NCBI GenBank assembly: GCA_030848705.1
Contig: CM061243.1
Location: 101,492,436 to 101,556,435, forward strand
DNA: 64,000 nucleotides
Source: Heracleum sosnowskyi
Lineage: Eukaryota; Streptophyta; Magnoliopsida; Apiales; Apiaceae
Reading direction: 5' to 3'
The position numbers and the translations under genes were made by a program. The notes under the pieces are model-generated. The model was not told where the DNA came from. It was given only the letters and a program-made list of their open reading frames with translations, and ran no database searches. Below, in pieces: positions 9,373 through 19,852 of the stretch (positions are counted from its first letter, which is position 1; each line of letters begins with the position of its first letter).

Positions 9373-12300
9373 GGAGCGCGCCCGCGCCCTAGGGAGCGTG
9401 CCCGCGCCCTAGGGAGCGCGCCCGCGCCTGACCTTCTGCCCGAAGTTGAGAAAAATGGAGAAAAAGCTATTCAGGGGGGAAACGATGCGAAAAAGCGTGA
9501 CCATTCTACTGAGAAACTTGTTCCGAAGCAAGATACAGAGAGCAAGGAGGTTTATCCTCCTCCGTCATTCCCTAAACGTCTTCAGAAACAAAAGTTCGAT
9601 AAGCAGTTTGCTAAGTTTCTCGAAGTTTTCAAGAAGTTGCAGATCAATATACCTTTTGCGGAAGCTCTAGAACAAATGCCGAGCTACGCAAAGTTCATGA
9701 AGGGTATTCTATCTCGGAAGTTGAAACTCGAGGAGTTGAAGACCGTTGCTCTTACAGAAGAGTGTAGTGCTATCCTACAGCAGAAGTTACCTCCTAAACT
9801 CAAGGATCCAGGAAGTTTCACCATACCATGCAGCAACGACAGTCTATCTTTCAACAAGTGCTTGTGTGACTTGGGAGCTAGTATTAATTTGATGCCGTTG
9901 TCTGTCTTCATGCAACTTGGGCTGCCGGAGCCTAAACCTACTACTATGTCCTTACAGCTGGCTGACAAGTCTGTCACATATCCTAGAGGTATAGTAGAGG
10001 ATGTCTTGGTTAAGGTGGATAAGTTTATCTTCCCTGCGGATTTTGTTATTCTGGACTTCGAGGAGGATAAGAGGATTCCTATTATCTTGGGAAGACCGTT
10101 TTTGGCAACAGGCCGAACTTTGATCGACGTGCAGAAAGGAGAGCTCACAATGAGGGTACATGACCAGAATGTCACCTTCAATGTCTTCAATGCGATGAAA
10201 TTTCCTACAAAGGAGGAAGAATGTTTCAAGGTAGACCTGGTTGAGTCTGCAGTTTACACGAAGATTGAGCACTTGCTTAAGTCAGATACTTTGGAGAAGG
10301 TACTGACGGGGGATTCTGATTCTGAAGATGAAGAAAGAGAAGAGCAATTGAGATTCTTGAATGCATCTCCGTGGAAAAGAAAGACTGATATGCCATTTGA
10401 TTCTCTTAGCATAGCTGAGCTGAAGAAATCTCAGGAGCATCTCAAACCATCTATTGAAGAAGCTCCTACACTTGAACTCAAACCACTACCAGATCACTTG
10501 AGGTATGCTTTTTTAGGTGATGCATCTACGTTACATGTGATTATTGCATCTAACTTTTCAGGTAGTGAAGAAGAAAAACTTTTGCGAATTTTGAGAGAGT
10601 TCAAGTCAGCAATTGGTTGGACCATAGCGGATATCAAGGGAATCAGCCCTTCGTATTGCATGCATAAGATTCCGCTTGAACCAGGAAGTAAACCAACTGT
10701 GGATCCTCAGAGGCGGCTGAATCCTATCATGAAAGAGGTAGTGAAGAAAGAAATTCTTAAGTGGCTGGATGCAGGAATCATCTATCCTATTTCAGACAGC
10801 TCATGGGTGAGTCCAGTGCAATGTGTGCCTAAGAAAGGAGGCATGACAGTAGTTTCTAATGAAAAGAATGAGCTTATCCCTACTCGTACAGTTACAGGAT
10901 GGAGAATTTGCATGGACTACCGAAAGCTGAATAAAGCCACCAGAAAAGATCACTTTCCTCTTCCATTCATTGACTAGATGTTAGACAGTTTGGCTGGTCA
11001 TGAATTCTATTGCCTACTTAATGGTTATTCAGGTTACAATCAAATTTGTATTGCTCCAGAAGATCAAGAGAAGACTACTTTCACATGTCCTTTTGGCACT
11101 TTTGCGTTCCGTCGCGTTTCTTTCGGACTCTGTGGTGCACCTGCCACCTTTCAGAGGTGTATGATGGCCATATTCTCAGATATGATTGGCATTAATGTGG
11201 AAGTGTTCATGGATGACTTCTCAGTGTTTGGAACTTCTTATGATGAATGCTTACAGAATCTGGGCATGGTGTTGAAAAGATGTGTTGAGACCAATCTGGT
11301 GCTTAATTGGGAAAAATGTCACTTCATGGTGCAAGAAGGAATCATTCTTGGGCATAAGGTATCTAGCAAGGGGCTTGAAGTGGATAAAACCAAAGTGGAG
11401 ACGATTGAAAATCTTCCCCCACCAATCTCAGTTAAGGGAATTCACAGTTTTCTTGGTCATGCGGGTTTCTATCGGCGATTCATTCAAGACTTCTCCAAAA
11501 TATCTAAACCCTTATGTAATTTGTTGGAAAAGGATGTTCCTTTCAAGTTTGATGAAGATTGCTTGGCTGCTTTCGAGCTTTTGAAGAAGAAGTTGACTTC
11601 AGCACCTATTATTACTACGCCTGATTGGAGTGAACCGTTTGAGTTGATGTGTGATGCTAGTGACTATGCGGTGGGAGATGTTCTTGGGCAAAGAAAGAAC
11701 AAGGTGTTCCATGTGATTTTCTATGCTAGCAAAACCCTCAACGATGCGCAGCTGAATTACACTACTACAGAAAAGGAACTTTTGGCAATTGTGTACAGTT
11801 TCGAGAAATTCAGGTCTTATTTGCTTGGGACTAAGGTAGTTGTCTATACTGATCATGCAGCCATTCGATATCTAATTTCGAAAAAAGATTCAAAGCCTCA
11901 GTTGATTCGTTGGGTTCTTTTGCTCCAAGAATTTGATTTGGAGATTAAAGACAGAAAGGGTACTGAAAATCAGGTGGCAGATCATTTGTCACGTTTGGAA
12001 GACCACGGTACGGATTCAAGGGATAAAACTCTAATCAATGAATCTTTTCCTGATGAGCAACTTTTTGGGGTTCAAGATGAAGAACCATGGTTCGCAGATA
12101 TTGTGAACTATCTCGTGAGTAATGTCATCCCTTCTGAATTCTCTTATGCTCAAAAGAAGAAGTTTCTACATGATGTAAAGTGGTACCGTTGGGACGAGGC
12201 ATTCTTATTCAGGCAGGGAGCTGATCAGATGATAAGAAGATGCATTCCCTATAGTGAAACTGAGGGTGTCTTGCGAGATTACCATTCCACCACTTATGGA

Positions 12301-13374
12301 GGCCATTATGGTGGAGAGAAGACAGCTACTCGAGTACTTCAGGCGGGATTCTACTGGCCAACTCTGTTTAAAGATGCACACCAGTTTGTGTTGAGATGTG
12401 ATCGATGCCAAAGGGTTGGTAATATCTCTAGGAGGAACGAGATGCCTCTTAATATGCTGCTTGAAGTGGAGATTTTCGATGTGTGGGGAATCGATTTCAT
12501 GGGACCGTTTGTTTCGTCTTGCAATAATCAGTACATTCTGTTAGCTGTGGACTACGTTTCTAAATGGGTCGAGGTAAAGGCTTTACCGGCCAATGATGCT
12601 AAAGTGGTGCTGAATTTTCTGCATAAGCAAATTTTCAATCGTTTTGGAACTCCAAGGGTAATCATCAGTGATGAGGGTACGCATTTTTGCAACCGTAAGT
12701 TTACAGCCTTAATGGCTAGGTATAATATCAATCATCGGGTTGCTACTGCCTATCACCCTCAAAAAAATGGTCAGGAAGAAGTTTCTAACAGGGAAATCAA
12801 GCACATTCTTGAGAAAGTGGTAAATCCTTCGAGGAAGGATTGGTCATTGAAGCTAGATGAAGCTGTTTGGGCTTACAGGACAGCTTACAAGACTTCGTTG
12901 GGTACGTCACCATTTCATCTGGTGTATGGTAAGGCTTGTCATTTGCTTGCCGAGCTAGAGCACAAGGCATATTGGGCATTGAAGAAGTTGAATTTTGATT
13001 TGTCAGCTGCTGGTGAGAAAAGAATGCTTCAGATTAACGAGTTGGATGAGTTTCGTCTACAGGCTTATGAAAATCACAAGTTATACAAGGAGAAGGTCAA
13101 GAGATGGCATGATAAAAAGCTGGTGCAAAAGTCATTTGTACCTGGTCAACTAGTTTTGCTTTTCAACTCTCTTCTCAAACTTTTTCCTGGAAAACTTAAG
13201 TCAAGGTGGTCGGGACCATTCACTGTCAAAACGGTGTTTCCACATGGTGCAGTGGAAGTTTTTGATAAGTCACCGGATGAAGCATTCAAGGTCAATGGTC
13301 AGAGGTTGAAACCGTATTTTGGTGAACGGGTGAATCGCGAGGCGGAGACCGCGGTTCTTGTTTTAGCTGATTAA
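9373..13374 (+). pseudogene. Athila pol (PR-RT-RNase H-INT), one in-frame stop
   Basis: The frame is +1 relative to gag and open from 9373 to 10974. A TAG at 10975-10977 sits within RT, then the same frame runs from 10978 to 13374. Domains: aspartic protease (CDLGASINLMP), RT with GWRICMDYRKLN, LNGYSGYNQ, FGLCGAPATFQ and VFMDDF, RNase H (MCDASDYAVG ... TTEKELLAIVY ... TDHAAIRYL ... VADHLSRLE), integrase zinc finger (HYGGEKT ... CDRCQR), integrase core D-D-E (WGIDFMGPF, IISDEGTHF, NGQEEVSNREIK). The first catalytic Asp of RT, normally LDGYSGY, is Asn here, so RT should be inactive even if the stop were bypassed. Confidence 0.92.
9376..9428 (+). repeat. GC-rich triple repeat at the Athila gag-pol junction
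   Basis: Three copies of GCGCGCCCGCGCC (one decayed to GCGTGCC) joined by CTAGGGA. In the pol frame the block is open and encodes an Arg/Ala/Pro-rich stretch. It is the same motif as in the LTRs and after pol. Confidence 0.85.
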
Positions 13375-13501
13375 GGAGTCGGAATCACGTCAAGCTATTG
13401 ACGTAAAACAAGCGCTTCGTGGGAGGCAACCCACGCTTTTGTTGTAGAATGTTTTAAAAAAAAATTAAAAAATCAGAAAAAAAATTCTGGACAGAAGGGT
13501 A

Positions 13502-13535
13502 GCGCGCCCGCGCCCTATACAAGCGCGCCCGCTCC
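13502..13535 (+). repeat. GC-rich repeat pair downstream of Athila pol
   Basis: Two copies of the GCGCGCCCGCGCC block, preceded by AAATTCTGGACAGA exactly as in the LTR copies. This shows that a cassette larger than the GC core was duplicated. Confidence 0.8.
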
Positions 13536-13733
13536 TGGTCTCTGGCCTGGAAAAAAAAACGAGAAAAAGTGAAAAAAATCCCCAAAACAGATTTTATTTG
13601 TGTTTTTTCCCTATTTAAACATACCCCTACCCTCCCCATCCCCTATCTCTATAAACCCTAGCCTCTTTTTCACATCTCTCTCATTTTCTCACCACACCTA
13701 TACATACACATACTTACATCTCTTCTCAATTCT

Positions 13734-14912
13734 ATGGCTCCACCAAAGAGACCTCGATTTGCTGGTAGCAGTAGCGCTAATCGTTCTTCTTCTGAGGATG
13801 ATTCGAGTATGGGATTTGGGGGTGAGAAATTTTCTTCTCCGGAGGCACAAGCAGAATTCACACGGTTGCTTTCTAAAGCCGTGGCTAAAGAAAGGGGGTT
13901 TTTGCCTCAACCTACAGATGGGCATCTGTTCAGTATGATTACGAAGAAGGGTTGGGAGAGTTTTTGTGAAGCACCGGAGCCGGTCCCGTTGAGTATTGTG
14001 CGGGAGTTCTACGCTAATGCTAAAGCCGACAAGAATGGATATAGCGTGGTTCGGGGCTTGACTGTGGATTACACTGCAAAGGCGATTCATCGGGTTTTGA
14101 ATTTGCCTAGGAAAAAGAGGGGTGAAGAGGATTGGTCTTTGAAGACCCGGGATGATGTTGATCTCGAGTACATTCTAGGGGAGATTTGTGTTCCTGGTAC
14201 TACTTGGAAATACAGGCATGGCACCACTGAGCCAATTACTTTCCCGGCTTCTGCGATCAACAGGTATGCGAGGGCCTGGAATATGTTTTTATGTGCTAAT
14301 ATTTTGTCGTCTTCGCATTCGCATGAGGTTATGGTGGACAGGGCCATTGTTCTTTGGGGAATTCTGAATGAGGAGTACATTGATCTTGGGGAACTCATTC
14401 ATAAGAATATTTTGAAGTTCTTGAGAGGTGGTACAACGGGGGCGATTCCTCATGCCTCTATTGTTACCAAATTGTGTTCTGTTGTTGGTGTTCGTTGGTC
14501 AGAGGAGGAGCAGCTTCAGTTACCTAGTGCTCCTATTGATCATTCGACAATTTCTAGGATGGAGGATTGGACAGGTGGTGCCCCGGACTATTCTGGCTTG
14601 GGCTATACTGATTTTGATGATGAGAAAGGAGAGGCTCCACCTCGTGAGCCTGCAGCACGGAGGGGACGTCCATCTGGGATTCAGCGTGAGGTGGATAGGT
14701 CTGGTTTCGGAGATGTTCAGTATAGGCGGCTGACTCGGCGCATAGACTCAATGCATGACATCCATCGTCGTTTTGCTCAGGATTTGACTCAGGATTTGGG
14801 TACTGCATTCAGAGCCACTGGAGTTGATGTTGTTTGGCCTGACTTTGGAGCGGATTCTGTTTATCCACCACCTGATTCTCCACCCGAGGAAGGTGGTCCT
14901 GCTGATGATTAG
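13734..14912 (+). CDS. Athila third ORF (putative plant transposon protein, env position)
   Basis: An intact 392-codon ORF begins at ATG 13734, 360 bp after the pol stop, and ends at TAG 14910-14912. The middle part (EFYANAKADKNGYSVVRGL, IHRVLNLPRKKRG, MVDRAIVLWGILNEEYIDLG) resembles the plant 'putative transposon protein' domain common in Athila-group elements. The N-terminus is basic and Ser-rich, and the C-terminus is acidic and Pro-rich (PDSPPEEGGP). I see no signal peptide or clear membrane segment, so an envelope role is not supported by sequence. It is open while gag and pol of the same copy are broken. The function is unknown. Confidence 0.75.
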   Translation: MAPPKRPRFAGSSSANRSSSEDDSSMGFGGEKFSSPEAQAEFTRLLSKAVAKERGFLPQPTDGHLFSMITKKGWESFCEAPEPVPLSIVREFYANAKADKNGYSVVRGLTVDYTAKAIHRVLNLPRKKRGEEDWSLKTRDDVDLEYILGEICVPGTTWKYRHGTTEPITFPASAINRYARAWNMFLCANILSSSHSHEVMVDRAIVLWGILNEEYIDLGELIHKNILKFLRGGTTGAIPHASIVTKLCSVVGVRWSEEEQLQLPSAPIDHSTISRMEDWTGGAPDYSGLGYTDFDDEKGEAPPREPAARRGRPSGIQREVDRSGFGDVQYRRLTRRIDSMHDIHRRFAQDLTQDLGTAFRATGVDVVWPDFGADSVYPPPDSPPEEGGPADD

Positions 14913-16125
14913 GTATTCTCTGCATCTTTCCTTGTTATTACCTTCAATGAGGACATTGAATATTGTAAGTTTGGGGGTGATAATTAAGGAATAGTAGTGT
15001 TAGTGTGTGTGTTCATATAGGATTCATATTGCATATGTAGTTAATTCATTCATATCTTTGCATGTTTATGTCATATAGAGCATTCTGTTTGCATTAGTGT
15101 TTATATATATCATGTGAGTCCACTTAGTTGCATTTTCATAGCATATTTCATGATCCCGTAGGATTTGGCTGTTTCCGTTGGTGAGTCGATGTTGATTGGG
15201 GTGTGGTAATGATGAACAGAGGGTTGATTTAAGTTCCTAGGAATTGACTTGCATGCCAGAAATAAATTAATTTCATAAGTCTCATTGGTTGCTTTTGGAT
15301 TTGATCAGACCATGCTTGTTTGGATGTTAGAATTTAATCACTTGCTTACATTTAGAATGTCTTCTATTCTCTTGAAAACAATGAAGCACTTAAGTCTAAG
15401 TTTGGGGGAAACCAGGGATTTCATGCTAGTTGTTAATAAAGGCTAGGCGTCAAATGGCTAGTAGCCGCTCATTGTAAAAAAATGAGTAGTCTAGGGAGGG
15501 ATGAGAAAAAGCAAAGCGCACTCATTCCGAAAAAAAAATATAAAAAAAAAATAGAAAAAAAAAGTTGTGTATATGCAGAATTGATCAGGTTGAGCTCTTT
15601 AATACTCGAGCAATTAAGTTCTAGGGGACTTTATGCCTAGCGACCTAAGACTTTTCCGGTCTGGGATCCACTAACCTAACGCTCACTACATGGGTATTAT
15701 TGTATAAGCCTTTTGGGGTCTCATCCATTGCACGGTCAAATAAGCATGTGTGTCGTAATAAAGCATGATTTCCTGTCTAACTCAAGTGGAGGTTGAGGTG
15801 TCTTTTAGTGGTTTCTTGTGTCTAGAGTTCATTCTATTTATAAGCTTGTGGTTGTTTTGGTGAAGAATAGGATATGGTCTTGATTTAGTTTGGGAGTATA
15901 TTGACGAGCATCGCACACACGCAAGTTTCTGTGTTTGTATTGTTAGTATACGGGGATTTGTTCGAGCTCTGTTTGGAAGATTGCATTCTTGAGATGTTGG
16001 CTTGTTGATTGGTTGTGGTTAGTCTGAGGGGATCGTCTGCATTAGCATTCTAGTTGCATTCATGCATTGCATTATATATAGAGTCTGTTTATGCTTGAGG
16101 ACAAGCATCAGTTTAAGTTTGGGGG
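14913..16125 (+). other. Athila 3' untranslated region with repeated PPT-like motifs
   Basis: No coding frame. The motif AAGTTTGGGGG occurs near 14970, again near 15400, and as the true polypurine tract at 16115-16125 directly before the LTR. An A-rich tract lies at 15520-15563. From about 15665 the sequence duplicates 5966-6425. Confidence 0.7.
16115..16125 (+). other. Athila polypurine tract
   Basis: AAGTTTGGGGG immediately upstream of the 3' LTR start TGTGATAAG. It is the expected plus-strand primer site. Confidence 0.75.
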
Positions 16126-17543
16126 TGTGATAAGTGGATTCTATATCTACTTGGAATGCTTCTAATCAGCTTAAATCGATTGTTTTAACTCAAGTATTTG
16201 GTGTTTTTAACGTGTTTTTTAAGTATTGTGTGCAGAGGTAAGATTAGAAGCAGTTAGGTGAATAAAGTCTCCAAGTCTGGTGGTTATGTGAACTTAAGAA
16301 GTGGAAGCCAAGCAAGTATAAGAAGTCGCAAGAAAAAGTCAAGAAATGAGTTTTGAAGAATTCTGGACAGAGGCTCAAGTGCGCCCGCGCCCTAGGAAGC
16401 ACGCCCGCGCCTAGATGAAATCAGTTGAAGTGCGCCCGCGCCCTTTGAAGTGCGCCCGCGCCTGGTAGATTGCTGAAGAAGTCAAATTCTGTTCTGAAAA
16501 GGAAACCAGCGAAGACCAGTCAACAAAAGAGCCTATATAAACAATTGGTGGATGATTTCAGAGACATACAATCATATATTTACCTACATATACATCCACC
16601 GGCAAGGAGAACAAGAAGACGGCTGATTACGAAGATCTAGTTTTCAACTTATCTTTGTATTCTTCTAATTAGGCGATACTTTGGATTCTCGTTTGTTTCT
16701 TCATAAACCCTAGTACTTTTATTTAGTATTCCAGACATATTTATTATCATGTTTTCATCAGAACCCACGATGATGAACGGTTCGATTATGAACTAATCGT
16801 TGTCGTGGGATTCTAACAGATTTATTTATGGATTTTAGTAGTTAATTGTTTTAAAGATGTGTGTGTGATGGATAATTGATATCCTAGTTTGGTTGTGCTT
16901 ATTCTTCTTGGATGCGTAGCTAACATCTAAGTTGTTTGTTAATCTCTATTGATTGCGAAAGTGGATATAGAGGTTTAGAACTTGCCATGCTAGCATAGGT
17001 TTATGTATATTTGTCATGCATGATTCGTAGGTGATTTTAACCATCTTACCTGCCCTATGTAATCTGAATGGATAACTTGCTCGTTAAACCGTTACGTTTT
17101 CAAATCTTATAGACATATAGGGTCTAAGCATAATTGGTGTCTGCTCAACTTCTATCTCTTTTGTGGATGTTTGAGTGGTTTGGTATACGTATACTGAAAG
17201 GTAGCTTATACTGATTTCGTGTTATCCGATTAGTTGTCACAACCGTCACCTGCATTGATTAAAGACAAAAGACTCTAGATGAAGTATTTAATGAAGTTAG
17301 GATCCCATGTTTTATTCTCTTATGTAATTCAACAATAACTCCTTAATTAATTATAGTCTTGATAATTTGTTTAGTTAATTTAGATAATCAAAACACAAAT
17401 TTGATACTTGTCTTAGCATTGAACAATAGCCATACATTGTTGCATAAGTGCATAACTGTAGTAAACCAGTCTCTGTGGGAACGAACTCTACTTATTCATA
17501 TATTACTTGTGACCGCGTACGCTTGCGTGATTTTGTGCGAACA
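16126..17543 (+). repeat. Athila 3' LTR
   Basis: Starts TGTGATAAGTGG and ends GTGCGAACA. It is 50 bp longer than the 5' LTR because the GC-rich block at 16380-16462 has four units instead of two. Substitutions concentrate near 17330-17400. Confidence 0.92.
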
Positions 17544-18171
17544 AACCACAACAACCCGAACCAACAAAAACCGAAACCGTAAAAACCGTTTCTATGTTTC
17601 GGTTAACCGAACTGTTTACATATATATGGTTTGGTTGTGGTTTCTAATATATTAAAACTAGTTAAACCAAACCGGACCGTTTATATAATAATATGTTAAA
17701 AATTCTAGTACATAATTATAAATTAAGACTACAATCTATAATATATACACATATATAATAAAAAAAAATTAATTACTTTATAAATATATTATTGAGTTAG
17801 TTGTTAATATGTTGTAGTTTTAAGCTAAATTAATGTATTATATATTTTTTTGAATTCAATAATACATGAACGCAATAAGTAAACTTAATGTTACTAAATA
17901 TATATATAATAATGCAAATATGTAAATATAATATTGAAATGTATTAAATTTTACGTTACATTTATTTAAATCATATTTTTATTGTAAGTTTAAAAAAATA
18001 TATTATGAAGTCCAAACCGTGGTTCGGAACCGGACCAATCCGTTCTTATGTGGTTTGGTTTGGTTTGGTCTTGACAGGTCTGGTTTGGTTTTGATTTTTT
18101 AAAAACCGCTTATACCGGTTTGGTTCGAAAAAAATAGAAATACGGACCAAACCAAACCGCGAACACCCCTA
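17544..18171. mobile_element. hAT-like non-autonomous element, one end
   Basis: An AT-rich core lies between blocks of AACCAAACC/GGTTTGG repeats. On the minus strand the right end begins TAGGGGTGTTCGCGGTTTGG, a familiar terminus of plant hAT MITEs. The left end is missing because the Athila LTR abuts it at 17543. No transposase frame is seen. Confidence 0.6.
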
Positions 18172-18199
18172 ACAAACACAACCAAGCAGAACCATCAGG

Positions 18200-18796
18200 T
18201 TAACCGAGCATCGCATCCATCTGAACACCCACTATTGCAGCTTCCTCATCATTCACAACTGCTCCTTCACCATTCACCACTTCACTCTCTAAATCCTCAT
18301 CATAAACAACCACAAATTGCTCTTCAACCGGACCCAATCCCATGTCATGACTCCATATCTCACGAATCCTACCAAACATTTGAGTTATGATTACCATTTG
18401 AGTGCAATTTTTTGCACCATAATTAGCCAGGTATCTTGCCATTGCGTTTGAATTCTCATCTATGCCTCTGGTAACAAGGGACAGATTCTCGTCTGCTTTC
18501 CTTTGGTTTAGTTGCTGCACCACATAAAAATGACCGCGAGGGATTCCATTATTCATAGAGTTATCTCACTCCCAATGAGCCGCCAAATTGTCTGTCTCGA
18601 GCTCCACCACATCCCTATTATCGCAGTACACCCTCTTCAATCCCTCCAACATTGCGTAAAACTCATTAACCCTTCTATCCGTAATTCTCAGAGAACCAGC
18701 ATAGAGTCTTAGGATCACACCTCTGTGATAGCGGATTACCACACCAATACCTGCACGGTTGCCATTCTGCAAAGGCTCATCCAGGAAGGAGCCATG
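18200..18796 (-). pseudogene. RNase H-like (RVT_3) protein, 3' part, split by a retrotransposon
   Basis: Minus-strand frame continuing from 23652. It contains GNRAGIGVVIRYHRGV, NEFYAMLEGLKRV, VELETDNLAAHWE (then a TGA stop where Trp is expected), then YVVQQLNQRKADENL, NAMARYLANYGA and IWSHDMGLGP, ending at TAA (18200). The first half is the plant RNase H-like fold of RVT_3. The acidic E/D residues of the fold are partly visible, but catalytic competence is unclear. The C-terminus is acidic. It is inactivated twice, by the chromovirus at 18797 and by the stop near 18565. It may be a domesticated host gene or LINE-derived. Confidence 0.7.
18792..18796. other. Target site duplication, left (CCATG)
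   Basis: CCATG directly before the 5' LTR, repeated at 23652-23656 after the 3' LTR. It shows insertion of the chromovirus into the RNase H-like ORF. Confidence 0.95.
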
Positions 18797-19115
18797 TGTA
18801 ATAGACCCACAGGAGGCCCACACTAAACACGTATATACAAGAAAGGGTAAAAGGGCCATAACATCAAATAATGGAGGGTAATCCGGTCTTTACAACAAAA
18901 GAGGAAAAGGGGGATAAAAGCGTGGAAGGAGGAAATAGGGAGGCATGAAAAGAATTAGGTTACAATTGAATTGGGAGAGCGGTGGCCTCTCGAAAGCCAT
19001 CTGTATCATTTTCTTTTGCTGTTTTTCAAGCTATTATTATGTAGTCCGGAGTTGTTATCAACAATAATCAGTAAGCTATATAATATTTGGCTGTTTATTT
19101 AAGTAATCTATTACA
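18797..19115 (+). repeat. Chromovirus 5' LTR
   Basis: 319 bp, starts TGTAATAGACCC and ends AATCTATTACA. It has the same length as the copy at 23333-23651. Confidence 0.95.
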
Positions 19116-19118
19116 AAG

Positions 19119-19130
19119 TGGTATCAGAGC
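19119..19130 (+). other. Primer binding site (initiator tRNA-Met)
   Basis: TGGTATCAGAGC, three bases after the LTR. It is the standard plant PBS complementary to the tRNA-iMet 3' end. Confidence 0.95.
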
Positions 19131-19327
19131 ACCGATCTATGACGCCGACACCACCTACGGTTAACTAGAGGGTCGAGGAGTTGGAAGACGCTATGGGAAA
19201 CATGGAGGTTAAAATCGCCGAGCTGGTCTCGAAGGCGGTCTAGAAGGCGATGAGTGTAATGAAACACTCAATGGTGGAATTAATTATGCAAGGCCAGACG
19301 GAGAACTCTTGAAAGAACGGGGGCGAA

Positions 19328-19852
19328 ATGGAGGCGGTGGTAGCGAGGCTGGAGGGACGTATTTCTAGAGCAAGAGAGCAACAAGAGGCTATGATCTATA
19401 CTATGAAGAATGACCAGGATCAATTTCAGGCCGAAATGAGGTCGACAATGACATCTCTACAATCGATGAGGATGCAGAGTACGGAACGGGGTGAGGGGGT
19501 GGATAACAATGGAGAATCGTCAGTAAAGAGGGCTACACAAACATCCAAGAGCTGGTCAATGGGAGCATTGTTTGGGAGTCCAAGGTTAGAGAGGAATCAT
19601 CAGGTAGGGGGCAATAACCTTGGAGGTAGTAATCCTGGTGGGGGACCGGGCAATTGGCATTATAGGAAGCTGGACATGCCAATATTTGATGGTACAGACC
19701 CGGACGGGTGGATATTAAGGGTGGAGCATTATTTTCTGTTTTATCGATTGACGGAAGCGGAGATGCTCGAAGCTGTGGCGGTGGCATTGGAAGGAGACGC
19801 CCTTCGTTGGTATCAATGGGATCAGAAAAGAACTGAGTGTGATTCTCATTGA
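19328..19852 (+). pseudogene. Chromovirus gag, truncated by internal deletion
   Basis: The frame starts at ATG 19328. It includes a coiled-coil-like N-terminus (ARLEGRISRAREQQEAM) and the gag core start (KLDMPIFDGTDPDGWILRVE, VALEGDALRWYQW). It then runs out of frame at 19852. The core should continue for roughly 200 more residues with a CCHC knuckle, but the sequence jumps near 19826 into the acidic linker (LIDEEEEE) that normally precedes protease. A deletion therefore removed the second half of gag including the zinc knuckle. Confidence 0.8.

Larger units (their letters stand above)
6426..17543 (+). mobile_element. Athila-type Ty3/gypsy retrotransposon, both LTRs
   Basis: An 11.1-kb element on the plus strand: LTRs (TGT...ACA) of 1368 and 1418 bp, a PBS matching the tRNA-Asp 3' end, gag, PR-RT-RH-INT, a third ORF downstream of pol, and a polypurine tract. 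By eye the LTRs differ at roughly 3% of positions plus a short GC-rich insertion. No TSD is expected on the left because another Athila tail lies there. gag carries an in-frame stop and pol has an in-frame stop and a mutated RT aspartate, so it is non-autonomous today. Confidence 0.92.

Noticed and set aside
9684..10229. A 181-codon minus-strand ORF
   Set aside because: Shadow of the Athila protease region, which has clear motifs on the plus strand.
13734..14912. Envelope glycoprotein in the Athila element
   Set aside because: The position fits, but no signal peptide, fusion peptide or transmembrane segment is visible. Annotated as an ORF of unknown function.
19119..19130. tRNA gene fragment
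   Set aside because: It is a 12-bp primer binding site directly after an LTR. No tRNA cloverleaf was seen anywhere in the window.
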